From contig NZ_JOHY01000003.1 of assembly GCF_000721495.1 (NCBI RefSeq), forward strand, positions 62,001 to 126,000: 64,000 bases of DNA, written 5' to 3'. How positions within the stretch are numbered: position 1 is the stretch's first letter; every line of letters starts with the position of its first letter. Position numbers and translations under genes: made by a program. The notes below the pieces were generated by a model that made no database searches, was not told the origin of the DNA, and saw nothing but the letters and a program-made list of their open reading frames with translations. This document shows, in pieces, positions 46,896 through 55,814 of this stretch. The stretch is from Streptomyces sp. NRRL F-5123 (GTDB lineage: Bacteria > Actinomycetota > Actinomycetes > Streptomycetales > Streptomycetaceae).

Positions 46896-47294
46896 CTACT
46901 CCTGTCCGACCGGACGCAGTTCGTACTTGGGGTTGAACAGCACCGGACGGCCATGGTTCATGGAGATCCGGCCGGAGGCGATGATGCGGCGGCCGGGTTC
47001 GATCCCGGTGATGCTGCGGCGGCCGAGCCAGACCACGTCCAGCGCGGCGGATCCGTCGAACAGCTCCGCCTCCAGTGCGGGCACCCCCGCCCGAGGACGG
47101 AGAGTGACCGTACGCAGCGTACCGGTGACGGACACTATCTGGCGGTCGGAGCAGTCCTTGATCCGCGTACAGCCGACCGCCCGGGACTCCTCCTGGAGCT
47201 CCTCGGAGTGCAGTTCCTCCTGGGAGGACGACAGCCGGCCGAGCATACGACGGAAGCGGCCCGCGGGTCGCTCGTCACGGATGGCACCACTCAT
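46896..47294 (-). CDS. OB-fold nucleic-acid-binding protein
   Basis: This 132-residue protein has an OB domain in the second half (VSVTGTLRTVTLRPRAGVPA, AELFDGSAALDVVWLGRR, GIEPGRRIIASGRISMNHGR), as in single-domain actinobacterial OB proteins that stand beside DUF3159 genes. The role is unknown; nucleic-acid binding is inferred from the fold. It lies 24 bases downstream of kdpE. Confidence 0.85.
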   Translation of the reverse strand: MSGAIRDERPAGRFRRMLGRLSSSQEELHSEELQEESRAVGCTRIKDCSDRQIVSVTGTLRTVTLRPRAGVPALEAELFDGSAALDVVWLGRRSITGIEPGRRIIASGRISMNHGRPVLFNPKYELRPVGQE

Positions 47295-47318
47295 GCGTTC
47301 CAGCGTACCGGCCGGACC

Positions 47319-48002
47319 TCACGCCTCGAAGCGGTAACCCATGCCGGGTTCCGTGATGAAGTGCCGCGGGCGGGCCGGGTCCGCCTCCAGCTTGCGGCGC
47401 AGCTGCGCCATGTAGACCCGCAGGTAGTTGCTCTCCGTGCCGTACGCCGGGCCCCAGACCTCCTGGAGGAGCTGCTTCTGCGACACCAGCCGGCCGGGGT
47501 TGCGCACCAGCACCTCCAGCAGGTGCCACTCGGTGGGGGTGAGGCGGACGTCGGCGCCGTCGCGGTGCACCTTGCGGGCGGCCAGGTCGACGGTGAAGCT
47601 GTCGGTCTCCACGGCCGAGGCTCCCTCGTCCGGCGCGGTGGGCGCGGCGCGGCGGACCGCGGCGCGCAGCCGGGCCAGCAGCTCGTCCATGCCGAAGGGC
47701 TTGGTGACGTAGTCGTCGGCCCCGGCGTCCAGCGCCTCGACCTTCTCGTCGGAGGCGTGCCGGGCGGACAGCACGATGATCGGCACCCGGGTCCAGCCGC
47801 GCAGGCCCCGGATGACCTCGACACCGTCCATGTCGGGCAGCCCCAGGTCCAGGACCACGACGTCGGGGTGCCGCGCCGCCGCCAGCCGCAGCGCGGCCGC
47901 GCCGTCGTGCGCGGCGTCCACCTCGTAGGACCGCGCCCGCAGGTTGATCACCAGCGCCCTGACGATCTGCGGTTCGTCATCGACCACCAGCACCCGGTAC
48001 AT
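47319..48002 (-). CDS. kdpE: KdpE-type response regulator
   Basis: This 227-residue OmpR-class regulator has acidic residues DDE near the start, the phospho-acceptor Asp in VVVLDLGLPDMDG, and Lys in VTKPFG, followed by a winged-helix DNA-binding domain (LTPTEWHLLEVLVRNPGRLV, GTESNYLRVYMAQLRRKLE). Its partner KdpD lies 77 bases upstream. KdpE normally activates kdpFABC under low K+ or osmotic stress, but that operon is not in the window. Confidence 0.92.
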   Translation of the reverse strand: MYRVLVVDDEPQIVRALVINLRARSYEVDAAHDGAAALRLAAARHPDVVVLDLGLPDMDGVEVIRGLRGWTRVPIIVLSARHASDEKVEALDAGADDYVTKPFGMDELLARLRAAVRRAAPTAPDEGASAVETDSFTVDLAARKVHRDGADVRLTPTEWHLLEVLVRNPGRLVSQKQLLQEVWGPAYGTESNYLRVYMAQLRRKLEADPARPRHFITEPGMGYRFEA

Positions 48003-48079
48003 CCGCCGCTCTCTTCCGCTCCCCGGCTCGCGCCGCTCGCCCCCGCCCGCCGCGGGCTCCCGGCCCGCCGCCCCGCCGC

Positions 48080-50629
48080 TCACGTGGTCGCCGTCGCCGG
48101 CAGACCGGGGCGGGCCGGCGCGCCGCCGGCCGCCGCCCGCAGGGTGAGCACCATCGTCAGGCCGCCGCCGGGGGTGTCCTCGGCGACCAGGGTGCCGCCC
48201 ATGGCCTCGGCGAAGCCGCGGGCGACCGCGAGGCCGAGGCCGACGCCGGTGCCGCGCGGGGCGTCGCCGTACCGCTGGAACGGCTCGAATATCTGCTCCT
48301 TGGCGTCCTCCGGGACGCCCGGGCCGCGGTCGGCGACCCGCACCTCGACCCGGTCGCCGAGCGCGCTCGCCGCGACCAGCACGGGCTCGCCGGGCGGGTT
48401 GTACTTGACGGCGTTCTCGACGACGTTGGCGACGCTGCGCTCCAGCAGGCCCGGGTCGACGGCGACCATCGGCAGCGACTCGGGGATGTCCAGGGTGACG
48501 CTGCCGTCGGGGACGCCGCCGAGCGCCCTGGGCACCACCTCGTCGAGGTCCAGCTCGCGGATCAGCGGGTTGACGGTGCCGGTCTGCAGGCGGGACATGT
48601 CCAGCAGGTTGCCCACCAGGTGGTCCAGCCGGTCGGCGCCGTCCTCGATGCCGGCCAGCAGCTCCGCCTCGTCCTCCGGCGACCAGGCGACGTCCGCGGA
48701 GCGCAGCGAGCTGACCGAGGCCTTGATGCCGGCCAGCGGGGTGCGCAGGTCGTGCGAGACGGCGGCGAGCAGCGCGGTGCGTATCCGGTTGCCCTCGGCG
48801 AGCTCGCGGGCCTGGCCGGCCTCGTCGGCGAGCCGCTTGCGGTCCAGCACCACCGCGGCCTGCGCGGCGAAGGCGGACAGCACCCGGCGGTCGGCGGCGG
48901 GCAGTACCCGGCCGAGCAGCGCGAGCGAGAGCCGGTCGTTGACGGCCACCTCCACGTCGGCGTCCTCCGGGCGTACGCACGGGACGGCGCCGACGGAGGC
49001 GGCGCAGGTCCACGCGTCGCTCGCGGGGTTGTCGTCGTCCCGCTCCAGCAGCACCACGGAATCCATCGCGAAGGTCTCGCGCACCCGCTCCAGCAGCGCG
49101 TCCAGCGAGCTCTCGCCGCGCAGCACGCTGCCCGCCAGATGCGACAGGATCTCCGCCTCGGCGCGCAGCCGGGCGGCCTGCTGGGTGCGCCGGGCGGCGA
49201 GGTCCACCACCGAGGCGACGGCTGTGCCGACCATCACGAAGATCACGATCGCGATGATGTTCTCCGGCTGCGCGATCGTGAAGGAGTGCGTGGGGCGGGT
49301 GAAGTAGTAGTTCAGCAGCAGCGAGCCGCCCACCGCGCACACCAGGGCCGGCAGCAGCCCGCCGGTGAGGGCTGCGGCCACCGTGAGGGCCAGGAAGAGC
49401 AGCATGTCGGTGGCCTGGCCCATGCCGGGGTGCCACTGGGTGAGCAGCAGCGTCAGCAGCAGCGGGCCCGCCACGCCGGTCAGCCAGCCGGCGACGACGC
49501 GGGAGCGGCCGAGCTTCGCGCCGCGCGCGGAGGGCAGGCCGCGGCCCTTGGCGGCCTGCTCGTGGGTGACGATGTGGACGTCGATGTCGGCGCTCTCGCG
49601 GGCGACGGTGCTGCCGACGCCGGGGCCGAAGACGTACTGCCAGGGCTTGCGGCGGCTGCTGCCGAGCACGATCTGGGTGGCGTCGACCCCGCGGGCGAAG
49701 TCCAGCAGGGCGTCGGGGACGTCGTCGCCTATGACGTGGTGGAAGGATCCGCCGAGGTCCTCGACCAGGGTGCGCTGGACGGCCAGCTCCTTCGTCGAGC
49801 CGGACACCGGGCCGTCGCTGCGCACGATGTGCACGGCCATGATCTCGCTGCCCGAGCCCTTGGCCGCCATCCGGGCGGCCCGCCGGATCAGGGTGCGGCC
49901 CTCGGGCCCGCCGGTGAGGCCGACGACGATGCGCTCGCGGGCCTGCCAGGCGGCGGATATGCGGTGCTCGGCGCGGTATTCCTGGAGGTACTCGTCGACC
50001 CGGTCGGCGGTCCACAGCAGGGCCAGCTCGCGCAGCGCGGTCAGGTTGCCGGGGCGGAAGTAGTTGGACAGGGCCGCGTCGACCTTGTCGGGCGCGTAGA
50101 TGTTGCCGTGCGCCATGCGGCGGCGCAGCGCCTGCGGCGACATGTCGACCAGCTCTATCTGGTCGGCGCGGCGGACCACCTCGTCCGGCACGGTCTCGCG
50201 CTGCCGCACCCCGGTGATCGACTCGACGACGTCGCCGAGGGACTCCAGGTGCTGGATGTTGACGTTGGAGACGACGTCGATGCCCGCCTTGAGCAGCTCC
50301 TCGACGTCCTGCCAGCGCTTGGCGTTGCGCGAGCCGGGCACGTTGGTGTGGGCCAGTTCGTCGACGAGTGCGATCTCGGGGGCGCGGCGCAGGATCGCGT
50401 CGAGGTCCATCTCGGTGAAGACCGTGCCGCGGTACTCGCACTCCCGGCGCGGCATCTCCTCCAGGCCGTGCATCATCACCTCGGTGCGCGGCCTGCGGTG
50501 GTGCTCGACGTAGCCGATCACGACGTCCGTGCCGCGCTCGGCCCGCCGGTGGGCCTCGGAGAGCATGGCGTAGGTCTTGCCGACACCGGGGGCGGCCCCC
50601 AGGTAGATGCGCAACGTGCCGCGTGCCAT
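48080..50629 (-). CDS. kdpD: KdpD-type sensor histidine kinase
   Basis: This 849-residue kinase has the KdpD N-terminal domain with the P-loop-like GAAPGVGKT (11-19) and LVDELAHTNVPGSRNAKRW. A Usp domain follows (about 235-365), then four membrane segments (about 390-495) and a GAF-like region. The His box AAVSHDLRTPLAGIK and HATPase motifs (NVVENAVKYN, DRGPGVP, GVGLGLAVARG) complete it. It senses K+ limitation and turgor. The gene is preceded by AAGG 7 bases before the ATG. Confidence 0.95.
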   Translation of the reverse strand: MARGTLRIYLGAAPGVGKTYAMLSEAHRRAERGTDVVIGYVEHHRRPRTEVMMHGLEEMPRRECEYRGTVFTEMDLDAILRRAPEIALVDELAHTNVPGSRNAKRWQDVEELLKAGIDVVSNVNIQHLESLGDVVESITGVRQRETVPDEVVRRADQIELVDMSPQALRRRMAHGNIYAPDKVDAALSNYFRPGNLTALRELALLWTADRVDEYLQEYRAEHRISAAWQARERIVVGLTGGPEGRTLIRRAARMAAKGSGSEIMAVHIVRSDGPVSGSTKELAVQRTLVEDLGGSFHHVIGDDVPDALLDFARGVDATQIVLGSSRRKPWQYVFGPGVGSTVARESADIDVHIVTHEQAAKGRGLPSARGAKLGRSRVVAGWLTGVAGPLLLTLLLTQWHPGMGQATDMLLFLALTVAAALTGGLLPALVCAVGGSLLLNYYFTRPTHSFTIAQPENIIAIVIFVMVGTAVASVVDLAARRTQQAARLRAEAEILSHLAGSVLRGESSLDALLERVRETFAMDSVVLLERDDDNPASDAWTCAASVGAVPCVRPEDADVEVAVNDRLSLALLGRVLPAADRRVLSAFAAQAAVVLDRKRLADEAGQARELAEGNRIRTALLAAVSHDLRTPLAGIKASVSSLRSADVAWSPEDEAELLAGIEDGADRLDHLVGNLLDMSRLQTGTVNPLIRELDLDEVVPRALGGVPDGSVTLDIPESLPMVAVDPGLLERSVANVVENAVKYNPPGEPVLVAASALGDRVEVRVADRGPGVPEDAKEQIFEPFQRYGDAPRGTGVGLGLAVARGFAEAMGGTLVAEDTPGGGLTMVLTLRAAAGGAPARPGLPATATT

Positions 50630-50767
50630 GGTCAGACCTTAGATCGGCCGAAGCGGACACATCGGACTCGGGGCCTCCGTCCGGGCGCACCTTGACGCCG
50701 TCTTGACGCCTGCGTACGTCCATGGTCCCTCGGCAGCGCCGAAAGGGCCCGACGTCGCGGGCGCGGC

Positions 50768-51490
50768 TCAGCCGTCCGAGACGATCCGGCCGTCGCGCAG
50801 CTCCAGCACCCGGTCGGCCAGGGCGATCAGCTGGCTGTCGTGGGTGGCGACCAGCGCGGTGACGCCCTCGCTGCGCACCACCGCCCGCAGCAGCTCCATC
50901 ACGGCGAGCCCGGTGTCCGCGTCGAGCTGGCCGGTGGGCTCGTCGGCGATGATCAGGTCCGGGCGGTTGGCGAGCGCGCGGGCGATGGCGACCCGCTGCT
51001 GCTGGCCGCCGGACAGCTCGCCCGGGCGCTGGGCGGCGTGGTCGGCGAGGCCCACCAGGGCGAGCAGCAGCGACACGCGCTCCTCGCGCTCCTTGGGCGG
51101 GGCCTTGCGCAGCCGCATCGGCACACCGACGTTCTCGGCGGCGGTGAGGATCGGGATCAGACCGAAGGACTGGAAGACGAAGCCGATGCGGTCGCGGCGC
51201 AGGGCCAGCAGGTCGTCGTCGCCGAGCCCGGCGAGGTCGGTGCCGTCCAGCGATATCCGCCCGCCGTCCGGCGAGTCCAGGCCGCCCACCAGGTTGAGCA
51301 CGGTGGTCTTGCCGGAACCGGAACGGCCCTTGAGGGCGACCAGTTCGCCGCGCCCCACCGAGAAGGACACCCCGCGCAGCGCGTGCACGGCCGTCTCCCC
51401 GCTGCCGTACGTCCGGCGCAGGTCCTCGACCACCACCATCTCGCCGGTCCCCTGCACCGTCGCCACCGCCGTCGCGGACTGCTCGGCCAT
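50768..51490 (-). CDS. ABC transporter ATP-binding protein (MacB/LolD type)
   Basis: This 240-residue ATPase of the FtsX-permease class has Walker A GRSGSGKTT, the signature LSGGQQQRVAIARAL, Walker B LIIADEPTGQLD and the switch His in LVATHD. It powers mechanotransmission by FtsX-type permeases rather than classical uptake. The ATG at 51490 has GGAGG 7 bases upstream; an ATG at 51517 that overlaps the stop of the previous gene is the alternative. Last gene of the four-gene exporter cluster. Confidence 0.88.
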   Translation of the reverse strand: MAEQSATAVATVQGTGEMVVVEDLRRTYGSGETAVHALRGVSFSVGRGELVALKGRSGSGKTTVLNLVGGLDSPDGGRISLDGTDLAGLGDDDLLALRRDRIGFVFQSFGLIPILTAAENVGVPMRLRKAPPKEREERVSLLLALVGLADHAAQRPGELSGGQQQRVAIARALANRPDLIIADEPTGQLDADTGLAVMELLRAVVRSEGVTALVATHDSQLIALADRVLELRDGRIVSDG

Positions 51491-51513
51491 CCCCGCGCCT
51501 CCCTCCTGGTCGC

Positions 51514-52512
51514 TCATCCTTCGTCCCGCCCCCGCTGCTCCCCGCCTGGCGGCTGCCCGGCCTCGTCGCCCGCCGCCGCCATTTCCCCGGCGCCGCGGTC
51601 GGGCCACACCCCGATGTGGTCGCGCTCCGCGGTGAGCCGGACGCGGCGGCTCAGGCCGTAGCGCTCGGTGTACTCCCGCGGGAGCTGGAGCCGCCCCACC
51701 CGGTCCAGGACGGCGAACTCCTCCGCGACGCCCTGCCCGTCGCCGTCGGCCCCGCCCGCCCCGGGGCGCAGCACCTCGGTCGCCGTGCGGCCGTCGCGTA
51801 TCCGTACGGTACGCCGGACCTGCTCGGAGACGGCCGGGTCGTGGGTAACGATCAGGATCGTTACGCCCAGCTCGGTGTTGGTACGGCGAAGGGCCGCGAA
51901 GACCTCCTCGCCGCTGGCGGTGTCCAGCTCGCCGGTGGGCTCGTCCGCGAAGAGCACCCGGGGGGTGTTGGCGGCGGCCACGGCGATGGCGACGCGCTGC
52001 TGCTGGCCGCCGGACAGCTCGCCCGGGCGGCGGTCGCGGCAGTCGGCGACGCCGAGCATGTCCAGCAGTTCCCCGGCCCGCTCGGCGCGCCGGGCGCGCG
52101 GCACCCTGGCGTAGCCCATGGGCATGGTGACGTTCTCCAGCGCCGTCAGGTACGGCAGCAGGTTGCGGGCGGTCTGCTGCCACACGAAGCCGACCGTGCG
52201 ACGCCGGTAGTCGAGCCGCTCGCGGCGCTTCATGGCCAGCAGGTCGTGCCGCGCGACCCGGGCGCGGCCGGCGGTCGGCAGGTCGAGCCCGGACAGGATG
52301 CCCAGCAGCGTGGACTTGCCCGAGCCGGACGCCCCGACGACGGCCAGCAGCTCGCCCTCGTCGACGATCAGGTCCAGTCCCTGGAGCGCCTGCACCTCGA
52401 CGCCCTCCGTGCGGTAGACCCGCACGAGGTTGTCGCAGACGATGAGCCCCTCGTCGGGCGCGGGAGCGGCGGAGGCCATGGCGCGGGCCTGGAGCGTGGC
52501 GAGGTCGGTCAT
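51514..52512 (-). CDS. ABC transporter ATP-binding protein with C-terminal AbrB/SpoVT-like segment
   Basis: This 332-residue protein has a MacB/LolD-type ATPase (about 20-245: Walker A GASGSGKST, signature LSGGQQQRVAIAVAAA, Walker B VLFADEPTGELD). After a Gly/Asp linker comes a stretch LDRVGRLQLPREYTERYGLS that looks like a swapped-hairpin AbrB/SpoVT domain, which normally binds DNA or dimerises. The final 40 residues are disordered. Fusion of such a domain to an exporter ATPase is unusual; it might aid dimer assembly or feedback. The stop overlaps the alternative start of the next ATPase. Confidence 0.82.
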   Translation of the reverse strand: MTDLATLQARAMASAAPAPDEGLIVCDNLVRVYRTEGVEVQALQGLDLIVDEGELLAVVGASGSGKSTLLGILSGLDLPTAGRARVARHDLLAMKRRERLDYRRRTVGFVWQQTARNLLPYLTALENVTMPMGYARVPRARRAERAGELLDMLGVADCRDRRPGELSGGQQQRVAIAVAAANTPRVLFADEPTGELDTASGEEVFAALRRTNTELGVTILIVTHDPAVSEQVRRTVRIRDGRTATEVLRPGAGGADGDGQGVAEEFAVLDRVGRLQLPREYTERYGLSRRVRLTAERDHIGVWPDRGAGEMAAAGDEAGQPPGGEQRGRDEG

Positions 52513-52591
52513 ACGTGCTCCCGGTGGTCGTCGTGCGGTCCTGCGGGGCGCCCCGCGGTACGGGGCGCGGTGCGGCGGGCGCTCGGGCGGC

Positions 52592-55471
52592 TCATACCGC
52601 GTCCCCCAGCCGCAGCACCGCGCCCAGACCGCGGCGGCGCCCCGCCCAGGTCTCGACGGCGACGGCGGCCGCCACCAGGGCGGCGAGGCCCACGCCCAGC
52701 CCCGCGGTCAGGGCGTAGTCGGTGTGCAGCGCGGGTGCGGCGGGGCCGCCGGTGAACTCGCGCAAGGTCAGCGCGGGCCCCAGGATGCCGGGCAGGAGCA
52801 GGCCGAGCGCCACTCCCCCGGCGACCGCGGCGAGCGCCATCGGCAGCAGCTCCAGCAGGTCCAGCGCCGCGATACCGCGCGTCGGCAGGCCCAGGGTGCG
52901 CAGCCGGGAGGCGGTGCGGCCGCGGTCGCCGGCCGAGAGCAGCAGCTCCAGCACCAGCGCCACCAGGGCGAGCAGCACGGCGAGCGCGGTGGCGGTCGCG
53001 TACGTGCGGCGCACCCCGCGCAGCAGCCCGTCGTCCGCGGCGAGCGACAGCTCGTCGGCCTTGATCCGGACCTGCCCGGAGGGCCCGGCGACCCGCGGGC
53101 CCGTGGCGCGCAGGGCGTCGCCGTTCAGGTGCGGGCCGTAGAGGAGCACGGCGGCGGTGTCGTACTCGCTCTCGTCGAGCATGCGCAGCTCGGCGGAATC
53201 CACCAGCAGCAGCGGGCTGTCGGTGGCCACCGACGTCGGACTGCCGTCTTCCTCGCCGCGCCCGGCGTCCTGCTGGTCGACGCTCAGCAGCGGCCCCAGC
53301 GCCGGGTCGCGGCGGGCGGCGTCCGGCAGCCGGCCCACGACACGGACGGAGACCGTGTTGCGCCTGAGGGTGGTGGTGTACGTGTCGCCGATCGCGCCGC
53401 CCGCGAAGTCCGAGGTGGCGAGGGCCGGCAGGATGTAGTGGCCCTTCACGGGCGCGGGCTCCGGCCGGCCCGCGAGGCCTGCGGCTTCGAGCGCGCGGGC
53501 GGCCGCGGAGTCCGGGGCCTGGGCGGCGAGCACGTCGGCGTCGACGCCCGCGACACGGGTGGTGCTGTAGCGGGCGCCGTCCGTCACGCTGGTGAGCTGG
53601 TTGAGCAGGCTGCGGACGACCGTGGCCTTGCGGACGCCCTGGACGTCGGTGAGTTCGCGGTCCACGGTGCCGTCCCGGCCCGCGCCGATCACGACGGCGT
53701 CCGCGCCCGACGTCCACACCGCCGCGGTCCTGCTGCCCTCGGCGACCGTACGGGACACCAGGCCGCCGAAAACGGCCGTGGACAGCGTCATGACCAGCAC
53801 CAGCAGGGCCAGCGCGTGCCCGGGCGCATCCCGGGCGGCACGCGAGAACGCGATCAGCGGCACCGTCCCGCGCCGGCCGCGCGCGGCCCGCGACACCAGC
53901 CGCAGCGGCAGCGGGTAGAGCCGCACCAGCAGCACCACGGCGGCTGCCCCCAGCAGCGCGGGCACGATCGCGAGCTGCAGGTCCAGCCCGCCCGCCCCGG
54001 CGCCGTGCAGGCGCAGCATCGCCACGCCCGCCACGGCGAGCAGCAGCACCATGACCTCGACGGCGAGCCGCCGCAGCGCCGGAGGGCGGCTCTCCCGGCC
54101 GCCGTGGTCCCGCGCCGCGGCCAGCGTGAGCAGCGGCAGCGTCAGCCAGGCCACGGCGGCGACCACGAACGCGGGCAGCAGGCTGCCGAGCCCGGCGCCG
54201 CCCGCGGGCGTGGCCCGGACGGCGGCGCCGACGCCGAGCGCGCCGCCGAGCAGCGCGGCGGGCGCGGTCTGGACGAGCCGGACCAGCGCGAGGTCCGTCG
54301 CGGAGGCGCCCCGGGCGCGCTGCAGCGCCTGGGCCCGCTCCCGGCGGTGGACGGCGAGCCGGGCGGTGACGACGACGGTGGCCAGGCCGACCGCGATCAG
54401 CCCGGCGAGCGCGAAGGACTCCAGGGTGCGGGCCTGGTCGCGGGCCCGCGCGAAGGGCTCCAGGACGTCGGGCACGGCGTCGTCGGTGGTCAGCTCGGAG
54501 GTGTAATGGCGTCCGAGGCCGCACTGGTCGCCCATGTAGTCGTGGGCGTCCGGGCAGTAGACGTCGGCGACCGCTGCCGCGAAGCTGTCGGCCGCGTCCC
54601 GCAGCTTGCGCAGGCCCTCCGGGGTGGCCGTCCGGGTCGCCTGCTGCGGCGTCATCCGGATGGAGTCGCGCCACACCACGGTGAAGGGGTCGCCGCGGCC
54701 GCGGGTGAGCTGCTGGAGCGCCTCGACCGCCGTCGCGTCGATGACGGCCTGGCCGCGCCACAGGCCTTCGACGCGGGTGGGCCGGGCGAGCAGTGTCTCG
54801 TCGTGCCAGATCGGCGCGGCTGCGCCGGTCGGCGGGGTGAAGAAGCCGCTGACGACGGCGTCGGTGTCGTTGGTGCCGATGTCGCGGGAAAGGTGGAGGC
54901 GCTGACCCGTGCTGAGGTGCAGGGCGTCGCGGGCGGCGGTGGAGAAGGCGACGGGGATCGGCGAGGTCCTCGTCGGCCTGCCGGGCGGGGTGCCCTGTGT
55001 GTAGGAGGACGCCGGTGGCGCGTCGTCGGCGTACAGCAGCCCGAGCTGGAGGGCGCCCGCCGCGGTGACGGCGTGCAGCGGGGGCACCTCGACCCGGGTG
55101 GAGTCGTGGACGAGCATCGCGTCCAGCGGCGGCTTCGCCGCGGCGAGCAGCTCGGCCCCGGTGGCGCGCAGGTCGCTCGCGAGGGTGGAGCCGGACGGGT
55201 CGGGGACGGGCACGGAGGCGTCGGGCATCAGACTGAGGCTGTGCTTGATCTCGCCGTCGTTCTGCCGCGCCACGGCGAAGCGGCTGCGCAGCGCGTCGCC
55301 CGCCCACCGGTCGAGCAGCGTCGGTCCGGCTGCCGTGACCAGCGCGAGCAGCGCGACGACCAGGGTCAGGCACGCCAGCAGCGGCGCCTCCGCGCGCGCC
55401 TCGCGCCGCACCTCCGGATCCCGCACACCACTGCCCGGCCGCAACCGGCGCACCGCCCCGGATCGGCTCAT
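52592..55471 (-). CDS. Large FtsX-type ABC permease (first)
   Basis: This 959-residue permease has an N-terminal membrane segment (LLACLTLVVALLALVTAAG) and an extracytoplasmic domain of about 300 residues with two Cys (DVYCPDAHDYMGDQCGLG). FtsX cores follow (ESFALAGLIAVGLATVVVTARLA, then HALALLVLVMTLSTAVFGG and the C-terminal ATALAVLLALVALVLELLL), with QRARGASATDLALVRL as the coupling stretch. Such duplicated FtsX permeases export lipoproteins, peptides or envelope factors, or transmit force; the substrate is unknown. It shares the cluster with two ATPases and a second large permease. Confidence 0.85.
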   Translation of the reverse strand: MSRSGAVRRLRPGSGVRDPEVRREARAEAPLLACLTLVVALLALVTAAGPTLLDRWAGDALRSRFAVARQNDGEIKHSLSLMPDASVPVPDPSGSTLASDLRATGAELLAAAKPPLDAMLVHDSTRVEVPPLHAVTAAGALQLGLLYADDAPPASSYTQGTPPGRPTRTSPIPVAFSTAARDALHLSTGQRLHLSRDIGTNDTDAVVSGFFTPPTGAAAPIWHDETLLARPTRVEGLWRGQAVIDATAVEALQQLTRGRGDPFTVVWRDSIRMTPQQATRTATPEGLRKLRDAADSFAAAVADVYCPDAHDYMGDQCGLGRHYTSELTTDDAVPDVLEPFARARDQARTLESFALAGLIAVGLATVVVTARLAVHRRERAQALQRARGASATDLALVRLVQTAPAALLGGALGVGAAVRATPAGGAGLGSLLPAFVVAAVAWLTLPLLTLAAARDHGGRESRPPALRRLAVEVMVLLLAVAGVAMLRLHGAGAGGLDLQLAIVPALLGAAAVVLLVRLYPLPLRLVSRAARGRRGTVPLIAFSRAARDAPGHALALLVLVMTLSTAVFGGLVSRTVAEGSRTAAVWTSGADAVVIGAGRDGTVDRELTDVQGVRKATVVRSLLNQLTSVTDGARYSTTRVAGVDADVLAAQAPDSAAARALEAAGLAGRPEPAPVKGHYILPALATSDFAGGAIGDTYTTTLRRNTVSVRVVGRLPDAARRDPALGPLLSVDQQDAGRGEEDGSPTSVATDSPLLLVDSAELRMLDESEYDTAAVLLYGPHLNGDALRATGPRVAGPSGQVRIKADELSLAADDGLLRGVRRTYATATALAVLLALVALVLELLLSAGDRGRTASRLRTLGLPTRGIAALDLLELLPMALAAVAGGVALGLLLPGILGPALTLREFTGGPAAPALHTDYALTAGLGVGLAALVAAAVAVETWAGRRRGLGAVLRLGDAV

Positions 55472-55814
55472 GCCCGTCCCCCTGCCTCGCCTCGAAAGAG
55501 CCCCTGCCCGCCACGTGCCCCCGCACCGCCACGGCCCACCGCCGGACGGGCCCGGTCCGGCACCGCGCGAACGCCCCCGGCACCCCGGGCCACGCGGTCA
55601 CGCGGCGCCGCGGCCGGGTGAACCGCACACGCCACAGGTCCCGGCTCCGCGCCGGCACACCCCGCATCCCCGGGCCCGTACCCGCGCGCACCGGCTACCC
55701 GGCCACCCGCGCGAAACCCCTCCGCAGCCCCCCGGCGCGCGTGACGGCGCGCCACCGCGCGGTACGGGACCGGCGACCGGCGGGTCCGGGGCGGCCGGGT
55801 CCGTCGTACATGCC
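55472..55814. other. 343-base gap between the two FtsX permease genes
   Basis: A minus-strand frame is open through it, but its translation is Arg/Ala/Gly-rich with no family features, as expected by chance at this GC content. Several short GC-rich inverted stretches are present, with no clear terminator or promoter. It is the longest gap inside the exporter cluster, so the downstream three genes could have their own promoter. Confidence 0.5.

Noticed and set aside
46998..47012. GGTTCGATCCC, resembling a tRNA T-loop
   Set aside because: It lies within the OB-fold gene (coding TGIEPGRR on the other strand) and no acceptor or anticodon stem can be built around it.
52430..55621. A 1063-codon open frame on the + strand
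   Set aside because: It is antisense to the first FtsX permease and rich in Gln/Arg/Gly without family features.
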